From Microbulbifer taiwanensis (GTDB lineage: Bacteria; Pseudomonadota; Gammaproteobacteria; Pseudomonadales; Cellvibrionaceae), in the NCBI RefSeq assembly GCF_014904815.1, contig NZ_JACZFR010000025.1, positions 124,001-188,000 on the forward strand: 64,000 bases of DNA. Reading direction: 5' to 3'. Under the pieces are notes generated by a model that worked only from the letters and a program-made list of their open reading frames with translations, ran no database searches and was not told where the DNA came from. Made by a program: the position numbers and the translations under genes. Below, one piece after another: positions 37,055 through 43,776 of this stretch. Within the stretch, counting starts at the first letter, position 1, and every line of letters begins with the position of its first letter.

Positions 37055-37828
37055 TCAGCCGGTAGAACACTGCTCCATCTGTCGCAAACGGGGGGATAAA
37101 GGGCAGGCGCTGCAGTGCTCTTTGCCGGGCAGCAGATGGTGGAGGCAGCATTGGCGGTGGAGCCTGGTGACGCTCTGGCGGCCATCGGCCAGTGTCATCT
37201 GCGCGGTTTTCCGCTGGCCAAACAGCGGGTTGCGCTGCCCCAGGGACCAGGTCCGCTGTTGCAGCAGATAGTCTCTGTCTTCCTCGATCCGTGTCGCCAG
37301 CCCGATGGTTGGAGCCATTGCCGCCGCCTGCTCCAGGGTTGCATCCAGGCGGCGGGCTACGCTGCCCCATAAGATCTTGCCGGGCAGGCCGGCGGCCTGT
37401 GACAGGCGGAGGACCAAGGGGGTCAGGTGAGCGGCGAACAGGGTGGCATAGCGGCAGGCTGTATTCTGCCCGACCGCGCTGCGCCCTGAATGGGGAACGA
37501 TGATACGTCGGGGTAGCCCCCGCCCATCGATATCGACGGCGGCGTCCCGGTATCCCACCGGGAAAACATGCCCCAGGACTGTCGCCGCAACCGCTACCGG
37601 CGGCACCAGCAGCGCGGTGTATTGCAGCATCCAGGCGGAGGCAACCGGGCGCAGGTCCCCAGTTCCGAGGAAATCCGCCTGGCGGTAAAGCAGTGTTTCG
37701 AGGGCATCGGTGGTGCCGAGCAGTTCCTGCAGGCGGATCGTGCCGGGTGGCTGGGCTTCGCTGCAGGCCAGTCCCTGCCCGTAAGTGGCGAGAGGGCCGC
37801 GGAATATGGGTTTCAATATCTCGATCAT
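37055..37828 (-). CDS. fhuF: Siderophore-iron reductase, FhuF type
   Basis: 257-residue cytoplasmic 2Fe-2S protein that reduces ferric siderophores and releases iron. The family's C-terminal cysteine signature is present: RQCCLHHLLPGKEHCSACPL (two adjacent Cys, then C-x2-C). The middle of the protein (WMLQYTALLVPPVAVAATVL) also fits FhuF. The start is decided by the promoter: an upstream in-frame ATG at 37861 lies only six bases after the PvdS-type -10 element, hence before transcription begins, while ATG 37828 has a GGTGGA eight bases upstream. It converges with the pvdF gene and diverges from the exporter gene. Confidence 0.87.
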   Translation of the reverse strand: MIEILKPIFRGPLATYGQGLACSEAQPPGTIRLQELLGTTDALETLLYRQADFLGTGDLRPVASAWMLQYTALLVPPVAVAATVLGHVFPVGYRDAAVDIDGRGLPRRIIVPHSGRSAVGQNTACRYATLFAAHLTPLVLRLSQAAGLPGKILWGSVARRLDATLEQAAAMAPTIGLATRIEEDRDYLLQQRTWSLGQRNPLFGQRKTAQMTLADGRQSVTRLHRQCCLHHLLPGKEHCSACPLSPRLRQMEQCSTG

Positions 37829-37866
37829 GGGGCTTCCACCGCTCGTCTGACTCGCTTGCATCAGTG

Positions 37867-37890
37867 ACGGTTGGATAGGGTGGGCGTTTA
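37867..37890 (-). promoter_or_regulatory. PvdS-type promoter for fhuF
   Basis: Minus-strand CTAAAC (TAAAC = 37890-37886), 16 bases, CGTC (CGT = 37869-37867), 38 bases before the chosen fhuF start. It is the leftward half of the second divergent pair. Confidence 0.82.
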
Positions 37891-37895
37891 GTGGC

Positions 37896-37919
37896 TAAAT
37901 TATTGGGGCACCTGTTCGT
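37896..37919 (+). promoter_or_regulatory. PvdS-type promoter for the ABC exporter
   Basis: CTAAAT (TAAAT 37896-37900), 16 bases, CGTC (CGT 37917-37919), 36 bases before the exporter GTG. The -35 elements of the divergent pair are five bases apart, as compact as at the pvdA/pvdF pair. Confidence 0.85.
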
Positions 37920-37954
37920 CAGTTGGATAGTTCATTGCCAATTGCGAGGTCGCC

Positions 37955-39628
37955 GTGTTTTCTTTCCTTATTCGCCGCTCCCGCGGCCTGTTGCTGGCCG
38001 CGGCCACTGCCAGTGTGGTCTCCGGTATCTGCGGCGTGTTGCTGGTATCGCGTATCAATGCGGCGCTGGCGGTAGACAATTCCACCGCTACCATGGCCTG
38101 GATATTTGCCGGTCTGGCGGTGGCGGTGATGCTGAGCCGGACCCTTTCCTCTGTTTTGTTCGAGCGCCTCGGCCAGCATGCACTGGCGGAGTTGCGCCGC
38201 TATATTTCCTCCCGCGTTATCGCCGCGGATTTCCGGCGCCTGGAAATTCTGGGTGGTCCCAAGGTGCAGTCCGCCCTGTCGGAGCACAGTACCAACGTGG
38301 CGCAGTTTTTTGTCAGCATGCCGGCCATTCTGACCAATTCCGTGATCGTCATCGGGTGTATGGTCTACATGGCCATATTGTCCTGGCAGATATTCCTGGC
38401 TGCAGTGGCGATGATCGGTCTCGGCTCCGTGGGATATCACCTGGCGCACCTGCGCGCGATCCGCCACTTGAGCGTGGCGTCCAGGGAGCAGGATCGCCTC
38501 TTCAGCCACTTCCGTTCCCTGGTGGAGGGTGCCAAGGAGCTGCGTCTGCACGCGGGCAAGCGGCGGGCCTTCAGCGAGGATCTGCTGGGGCGCTCCGTCG
38601 AAGCGGTTCGGCGCAGCCGCTCGCTGGGTATGTCGATATTCGTCGCCTCCGCCAGCTGGGGTAATTTCCTGGTCTACGCCTTTATCGGCCTGGTGCTGTT
38701 CGTACTGGTGGGGGATGTGCCGGAGCGCAACCGGGTGATGACCGGTTTCGTACTGGTTTTCCTCTATATGGTGATACCGCTGGAGGCCCTGCTGCTGAAT
38801 ATTCCCCGCGCCAACCTGGCCAGGGTGGCGGCGGCGCGCATCGAGGAGATCACGCGGGATATTCCCGGAGCTGACGCAGACGATAAGCCGGACTCCTCCC
38901 GACTTCCCGCCGAACTCGGCAGCCTGGAGATTCGGGGTGTCACACATCGCTACTATCACGAACAGAGCGATGAAGTCTTCGAGCTGGGACCGCTCGATCT
39001 GGAGTTCCGTCCCGGCGAAGTGACTTTCCTGGTGGGGGGCAATGGCAGCGGCAAGACCACCCTGGCAAAACTGCTGGTGGGGCTCTACGCACCGGAATCG
39101 GGTGAATTGGTGCTGGACGGCAAGCCCATCGACGATATCAACCGGGACAGGTACCGGCAGATTTTTTCCGCCGTATTTTCAGATTTTCACCTGTTTGAAC
39201 GGTTGCTGGACCTGGAGGGCGGAGACCTGGACGAGCGCGGGAATCGCCTGTTGCGTCGCCTGCATTTGCAGCACAAGGTACAGGTCTGCGATGGCGCTTT
39301 CACCACCCAGGCGCTGTCCCAGGGCCAGCGCAAGCGCCTCGCCCTGGTGGCCGCCTACCTGGAAGATCGTCCCTTCCTGGTTTTCGATGAGTGGGCTGCG
39401 GACCAGGACCCGGTTTTCAAGGACGTCTTCTATCGGGAGCTGCTGCCGGAGCTGAAAGCAGAGGGAAAGGCCGTTCTGGTGATATCCCACGACGACCGGT
39501 ATTTCCACCTCGGCGACCGCCTGCTCAAACTGGAGCACGGGCAGCTCTCTGTTGCGGAGAAGTCTGTATCCTGCGAGTCGCCAAATCCCGAAACCGGTGG
39601 CCAGGCATCGGTCGGCTCCGTTGGCTGA
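37955..39628 (+). CDS. pvdE: PvdE-like ABC exporter (cyclic-peptide/siderophore export family)
   Basis: 557-residue half-transporter with membrane and ATPase parts fused. Six membrane helices lie in residues ~10-290 (LLLAAATASVVSGICGVLLV, NSVIVIGCMVYMAILSW, FLVYAFIGLVLFVLVG and others). The nucleotide-binding domain follows: Walker A FLVGGNGSGKTTLAKLL, signature LSQGQRKRLALVAAYLED and Walker B PFLVFDEWAADQDP. The signature LSQGQ and the DEWAADQDP Walker B are typical of the PvdE/SyrD subgroup, which moves peptide siderophores or their acylated precursors from cytoplasm to periplasm. The start is GTG 37955 with GAGG seven bases upstream. Its own PvdS-type promoter ties it to the siderophore regulon. 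Confidence 0.9.
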   Translation: MFSFLIRRSRGLLLAAATASVVSGICGVLLVSRINAALAVDNSTATMAWIFAGLAVAVMLSRTLSSVLFERLGQHALAELRRYISSRVIAADFRRLEILGGPKVQSALSEHSTNVAQFFVSMPAILTNSVIVIGCMVYMAILSWQIFLAAVAMIGLGSVGYHLAHLRAIRHLSVASREQDRLFSHFRSLVEGAKELRLHAGKRRAFSEDLLGRSVEAVRRSRSLGMSIFVASASWGNFLVYAFIGLVLFVLVGDVPERNRVMTGFVLVFLYMVIPLEALLLNIPRANLARVAAARIEEITRDIPGADADDKPDSSRLPAELGSLEIRGVTHRYYHEQSDEVFELGPLDLEFRPGEVTFLVGGNGSGKTTLAKLLVGLYAPESGELVLDGKPIDDINRDRYRQIFSAVFSDFHLFERLLDLEGGDLDERGNRLLRRLHLQHKVQVCDGAFTTQALSQGQRKRLALVAAYLEDRPFLVFDEWAADQDPVFKDVFYRELLPELKAEGKAVLVISHDDRYFHLGDRLLKLEHGQLSVAEKSVSCESPNPETGGQASVGSVG

Positions 39629-39976
39629 CCCACTGTAAACTTTTTCTGCCGCGAGCAGGGTTCGACATCTGCAGTAAAGCGGCGAATATGTCTCGATACT
39701 TCTTCTGGCTTTTGACAAGCAGATGGCGGAATTCATGAGATAGAGAACTGTGGCTGCAATTCGGGTCGCGGCGGACTGATTTAATATTTCGATGCCCGCT
39801 AGAAAAATATTTCACTTTATCGGTAGTGGCTGTAAAGCTGGCGCCAAACGCGGCGCAAATTTTCCCCCCTTGTGCAATACTTTTTGCTGAGGTGAGTTCG
39901 GTGTTACGCACTGCCAATCGGTGCATCGAAAAATGCATTAAATTGGTGCGCGCAGTGAACAGGGAGGAAGTCTGCA
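39629..39976 (+). other. 348-base intergenic region, AT-rich relative to neighbours
   Basis: No convincing gene on either strand. I see a small GC hairpin (GGCGCC...GGCGC near 39840), a GTGCAT/ATGCAT dyad near 39920 and the ribosome-binding site GGGAGGAAG just before the next gene. There is no Fur box or CTAAAY-N16-CGTC promoter. It marks the end of the iron locus. Confidence 0.5.
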
Positions 39977-40699
39977 ATGCGATTGAACTCGACACTGGCG
40001 CAGGGACGCTACCAGTACAGCTGCGACGGTCGCGAAATGCCGGTGAGGGACAGCTGGCAGTTGGGCGAGGACGACGAGGGTCGGCGCACCCTGGTCAGTC
40101 AGCGCCTGGTGGGCGACCAGGGTTTCGGTATGGAGGTGCGAGCACTCTTGTGCGAGGGCCTGGTGCGTGAGTTCCGGGTCAACTGGCGCGATGAGGTGGA
40201 CGAAGTGAATGCCCACTATCGCCTGTGCAGCGCCGACGGCGAAATGCCGCAACTGGGTGACACCATCGAAGCCAACTGGACAGGCCCCAATGGCCCGCAG
40301 CAGTCCTACGTCGAGGGGCGCGGCCGCTTGCTGTTCCCGCTGATGCGCATCTTTATGGGGCCGCTGCTGCTGAAGCTGGAGCAATTCCGCGAGGGGCTGG
40401 AAGTGGTCACTCCGGATATTGTCGATCCCTCCCAGCGCGGCAAGTTGCTGGCGCCGCGCGTCAGCCACCGCAGCGCCAGGCCCATGGCCGGTGATGCCGC
40501 CTCCCAGGGGACCCAGGAACTGGGTGCCGACATCAGCGCCTATATCTACCAGGGTGATGAGGCCGAGCGCGACGCCCACTGCTATGTGGACCGCCGTGGT
40601 CTCCTGGTCGGCTACGACTGGCCTTCCAGCACCGGCCGTCTGTGGCAGGTGCGACTGCGGGATCTGGAGTGGTCACCGCAATTGGCAGGTCTCGCATAA
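39977..40699 (+). CDS. Conserved-looking hypothetical protein, function not recognised
   Basis: 240-residue soluble protein without signal peptide or clear membrane helix. It starts MRLNSTLAQGRYQYSCDGRE behind a good ribosome-binding site (GGGAGGAAG, six bases of spacing). It is rich in charged residues and short beta-like stretches (GFGMEVRALLCEGLVREFRV, AHCYVDRRGLLVGYDWPSS, LWQVRLRDLEWS). The pattern suggests a lipocalin-like or all-beta fold, but no motif names a family. Codon use matches the neighbours, so I take it as real. It is followed on the same strand by the phospholipase pair, 82 bases away, with no visible terminator in between. Confidence 0.7.
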   Translation: MRLNSTLAQGRYQYSCDGREMPVRDSWQLGEDDEGRRTLVSQRLVGDQGFGMEVRALLCEGLVREFRVNWRDEVDEVNAHYRLCSADGEMPQLGDTIEANWTGPNGPQQSYVEGRGRLLFPLMRIFMGPLLLKLEQFREGLEVVTPDIVDPSQRGKLLAPRVSHRSARPMAGDAASQGTQELGADISAYIYQGDEAERDAHCYVDRRGLLVGYDWPSSTGRLWQVRLRDLEWSPQLAGLA

Positions 40700-40781
40700 A
40701 ACCCTTAGTGCAAAGGCAGGAAAATCGGACTCAGTAAGTCTAATATTTTTGGGTAGTTGGCTTTAACAGGGAGTAAAAGCC

Positions 40782-41723
40782 ATGCCTTCTGCCTATCAGT
40801 TGGGGCGCTGGATTTGCCTGCTTACTCTGTTCCTGCTGCCGATGATTGGCTATGGACGCGATCTGTTGCAGGAGGAAGTGGCGGAACCGGAGCCGGAAGC
40901 GAGCGATACCCGGTCAGGTCAAAGCGAGGCACCGGGCGCGGGTATTCCTGTCAGCGACCGGGTCCAGGCAGTCCACGAGGCCTCAAGCAATCCCTTCTCT
41001 TTGGCTTCCCACAAAACCAATTACGTATTGCCGGCATCCTATAACGATACCCTTGGTGAGGGGGAAACTCCGGACGCTGCTCCCACAGATTGGAATTCGC
41101 TCGAAATAGAATTTCAGTTGTCGGTTCAGGTACCCGTTTGGAGTGGCGTTCTGGGTGAGGCCTCCTTTGTCAGTCTCGCCTATACGAACCGCAGTTTCTG
41201 GCAGGCCTATTCAAGTTCCGCTCCGTTTCGAGAATCCAGTCATGAGCCTGAAATCCTGGTGACCTGGCTCAGCGACTGGGAGCTGCTCGGCTTTCAGTGC
41301 GTGGCCAGCCAACTGGCCATCAGCCATCAATCCAACGGCCGTGGGGATCGCCTGTCGCGGGGTTGGAATCGCGTCTACGCCAACTTCATCTTCGAACGAG
41401 ACGATTTTTTCCTGTCCTTTAAACCCTGGTATCGGATTCCAGAAAGTGCGCCCGGAGACGACAACCCGGATATGGAATTCTATATGGGCAACTTTGAGCT
41501 GGAGGGCGGATATCGAAGTGGCGGCTTTGGCGCGTCTCTGATGCTGCGCAACAATCTGCGCGAGGAAAACCGGGGTGCCGTCGAGCTGCGCTGGACCTTC
41601 CCCGTCGGGCAGAGAATACGGGGATACCTGAAGTATTTTAACGGCTACGGTGAAAATATGATGAATTACGATCAGTACCAGCAGTCATTCGGAATCGGGG
41701 TCGAGCTGGCACAGGGATTTTAG
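40782..41723 (+). CDS. pldA: Outer-membrane phospholipase A (PldA), copy 1
   Basis: 313-residue outer-membrane phospholipase. A signal peptide ends near residue 25 (ICLLTLFLLPMIGYG). A ~45-residue Glu/Pro/Ser-rich segment precedes the barrel. Catalytic residues are in place: HQSNG gives His182 and Ser184, and SRGWNRVY gives Asn196, matching the E. coli OMPLA triad His142/Ser144/Asn156. Other family motifs are ASHKTNYVLP, YTNRSFWQAY and SSHEPEILVTWL. The chain ends in Phe (GVELAQGF). The enzyme hydrolyses phospholipids misplaced in the outer leaflet. It is followed 133 bases later by a paralogue. Confidence 0.92.
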   Translation: MPSAYQLGRWICLLTLFLLPMIGYGRDLLQEEVAEPEPEASDTRSGQSEAPGAGIPVSDRVQAVHEASSNPFSLASHKTNYVLPASYNDTLGEGETPDAAPTDWNSLEIEFQLSVQVPVWSGVLGEASFVSLAYTNRSFWQAYSSSAPFRESSHEPEILVTWLSDWELLGFQCVASQLAISHQSNGRGDRLSRGWNRVYANFIFERDDFFLSFKPWYRIPESAPGDDNPDMEFYMGNFELEGGYRSGGFGASLMLRNNLREENRGAVELRWTFPVGQRIRGYLKYFNGYGENMMNYDQYQQSFGIGVELAQGF

Positions 41724-41726
41724 CTT

Positions 41727-41746
41727 CGGCGCCAAAGAAGGCGCCG
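41727..41746 (+). terminator. GC-rich hairpin between the two phospholipase genes
   Basis: CGGCGCC-AAAGAA-GGCGCCG is a perfect 7-bp stem four bases after the first phospholipase stop. No T-run follows, so read-through into copy 2 remains possible. Confidence 0.45.
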
Positions 41747-41856
41747 TGCAATAACGACAGCCAGCAGCCCCATTTATCTTGATCCCTGACGGGCATTCCC
41801 CGCTTCGGCAGTGTAAGCTTGCGGCGAATTGATCAGAACTGCTGGGAGATCGCCCT

Positions 41857-42966
41857 TTGTCGCGTCGCAGGTCATTTCACGGACTTACTCTCTTACTATT
41901 TTGTATTTTCCCGTTTGCCGCAATGGCACAGGAGGAAGAGCCGTCTGCGCATACCGACGGGGTTGAGGCGCCGCCTTCTGAGTTGAGCCCGGAAAGGCGG
42001 GAGGAGATCTGCCTGCGCGAGCAGCTGCTGGTAGCGCCCGCCAGCATTACGCTGGAAGAGATGCGCCGTTTCTGTGCGGAGGAGGCGCATCTCGCCCCGG
42101 AGGAACAGGTGCCCAAGCCGGTATTCGCCACAGTGCCGGAGCCGGAGGAGCCTCCCGTCGACGAGCTGCGGGTGAGCGAGCGCGCCCAGGCCATCCGCGA
42201 TGCGGCCAACAACCCCTTTACCCTCGCTTCCCACAAGACCAATTACCTGTTGCCGCTGGTCTACAACCCGTCGCCGAACGAGGCCGGCCTGGAAGATATT
42301 GACTTGCCGGATGGCGAGTCCATTGACCTGGACAAGGTCGAGGTGCAGTTCCAGCTGTCGGTACAGGTGCCGGTGTGGCGCGGATTCCTGGGCCAGGCGT
42401 CCTTTATGAGTGTCGCCTACACCAACCGCAGTTTCTGGCAGGCCTACAACTCCGACGACTCCGCACCCTTTCGCGAGACCAACCACGAGCCGGAGTTGAT
42501 CATGACCTGGCTGAACGACTGGAGCCTGTTCGGCTGGGAGAATGTGGCCAACCAGCTGGCGATCAACCACCAGTCCAACGGCCGCAGCGAGCCCCTGTCG
42601 CGCAGCTGGAACCGCATCTACGCCAACCTGATCTTCGAGCGCGACTGCTACTCCATCGGTTTCAAGCCCTGGTACCGGATTCCGGAAAAACGCGAGGAGG
42701 ACGACAACCCGGATATCGATGACTATATGGGGCACTTCGAGCTGACCGGTCGCTACCGCAGCGGCGGCCACAGCCTGTCGCTGATGTTGCGCAACAACCT
42801 GCGCTCGGACAATCACGGCGCGGTGCAATTGTCCTGGGGTTTCCCGATCGGCAACCGGGTGCGCGGCTACATTCAGTATTTCAACGGCTACGGCGAGAGC
42901 CTGATCGACTACGATGAGTCGGTACAGACGTTGGGGTTCGGTTTCGAATTAGCCCAGGGGTTTTGA
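41857..42966 (+). CDS. pldA: Outer-membrane phospholipase A (PldA), copy 2
   Basis: 369-residue paralogue of the preceding gene. The signal peptide is LTLLLFCIFPFAAMAQ. A longer acidic, Pro-rich region (~25-115, with REEICLREQLLVAP and EEMRRFCAEEAHL) precedes the barrel. The catalytic set is His238, Ser240 (NHQSNGR) and Asn252 (SRSWNRIY). PFRETNHEPELIMTW is closer to the canonical PldA motif than in copy 1. The chain ends in GFELAQGF. The start is TTG 41857 with GGGAGA upstream; no ATG is available before the signal peptide. Two Cys in the N-terminal region could form a disulphide. The pair arose by tandem duplication followed by clear divergence. Confidence 0.92.
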   Translation: MSRRRSFHGLTLLLFCIFPFAAMAQEEEPSAHTDGVEAPPSELSPERREEICLREQLLVAPASITLEEMRRFCAEEAHLAPEEQVPKPVFATVPEPEEPPVDELRVSERAQAIRDAANNPFTLASHKTNYLLPLVYNPSPNEAGLEDIDLPDGESIDLDKVEVQFQLSVQVPVWRGFLGQASFMSVAYTNRSFWQAYNSDDSAPFRETNHEPELIMTWLNDWSLFGWENVANQLAINHQSNGRSEPLSRSWNRIYANLIFERDCYSIGFKPWYRIPEKREEDDNPDIDDYMGHFELTGRYRSGGHSLSLMLRNNLRSDNHGAVQLSWGFPIGNRVRGYIQYFNGYGESLIDYDESVQTLGFGFELAQGF

Positions 42967-42969
42967 GGT

Positions 42970-43140
42970 GAATGCGGAATGCGGAATGCGGAATGCGGAA
43001 CGATGAATACTGATAAACCTGCCTGTGCGACTTGCTCTGTTCCCGCGACTCCAAAGTGCGAGCGCGGCCTGCTCTCGGGCGGTACCCTCGATCTCCGAGC
43101 GCGTATTCCGCATTCCGCATTCATCATTTCGCATTCTGCA
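42970..43140. repeat. MITE-like element with 7-bp repeat arms
   Basis: Four tandem copies of AATGCGG (42971-42998) on the left are mirrored by two exact CCGCATT copies (43108-43121) and degenerate ones up to 43137 on the right, so the ends form long inverted repeats around about 100 bases of unrelated sequence. The right end stops two bases before the Nudix start codon. No transposase is present. It looks like a small non-autonomous palindromic element. Confidence 0.6.
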
Positions 43141-43142
43141 CA

Positions 43143-43547
43143 ATGAGCTTCGAAGATACCTATCGCCTCAGCGCCCACGCGGTAATCACCAACGAAATGG
43201 GAGAGGTGCTGCAGCTGCGCGCCACCTATGCGGACAGGAGCTGGGGCCTGCCCGGCGGCGCCCTGGATCCCGGCGAGACGGTGCACGAGGCGCTGTTGCG
43301 CGAGTGCCGCGAGGAGCTGGGGCGGCAGGTGAATATCGACTACCTGAGCGGCGTCTACTACCACCGCGTCTACAGCTCCCACGTGTTTATCTTTCGCGCC
43401 CACTTTGCCGATTCGGCGCCCATTACCCTGTCCGACGAGCACTCGGAAATGGGCTATTTCCCGCTGGAGCAGTTGTCGCCGGTACAGCTGCAGCGGGTGC
43501 GGGACTGCCTGGACTTCGATGGCCGGGTGCGCAGCGCAAAGTTCTAA
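43143..43547 (+). CDS. Nudix hydrolase
   Basis: 134-residue Nudix protein. The catalytic Nudix box GGALDPGETVHEALLRECRE + ELG fits GX5EX7REUXEEXGU at every fixed position. The family hydrolyses nucleoside diphosphates linked to another group; the substrate here cannot be read. An open frame extends upstream to 43032 through the palindromic element, but the translation there is low-quality and the domain starts at MSFEDTYRLSAHAVITN, so I chose ATG 43143. No ribosome-binding site is obvious, because the right arm of the element occupies that place; the element may have replaced the native leader. Confidence 0.88.
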   Translation: MSFEDTYRLSAHAVITNEMGEVLQLRATYADRSWGLPGGALDPGETVHEALLRECREELGRQVNIDYLSGVYYHRVYSSHVFIFRAHFADSAPITLSDEHSEMGYFPLEQLSPVQLQRVRDCLDFDGRVRSAKF

Positions 43548-43776
43548 TTTTGTCTGCTTCAGTGGCAGCAGATCTGGTCTGTTTGTCACCTTTTGGCAAA
43601 TAACGCTAAATCCCACCGCTTCGCGGAATTCCCCCGCGGCCTCCTTTAGACTTTCCTCCCCTGGCTCGCGAGTCACTCATTTCCGGTGCTCCGTTGGCGG
43701 CCGGTGAAAAATGAAAAAGCAAATAAAATCAAAAGGTTAACAGGACGAGACAGCAGCCCGTGGGAAGATTCGGGCT

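Noticed and set aside
37829-37861. The longer fhuF start at 37861.
   Set aside because: It lies only six bases after the -10 element of the PvdS-type promoter, so it would not be in the transcript.
42971-43121. AATGCGG repeats as a CRISPR array.
   Set aside because: Units are 7 bp, directly adjacent without spacers, and the second set is in inverted orientation; no cas genes are present.
43604-43630. GCTAAAT in the Nudix-decarboxylase gap as a sixth PvdS-type promoter.
   Set aside because: There is no CGT at 16 or 17 bases, and the downstream gene has no iron-related role.
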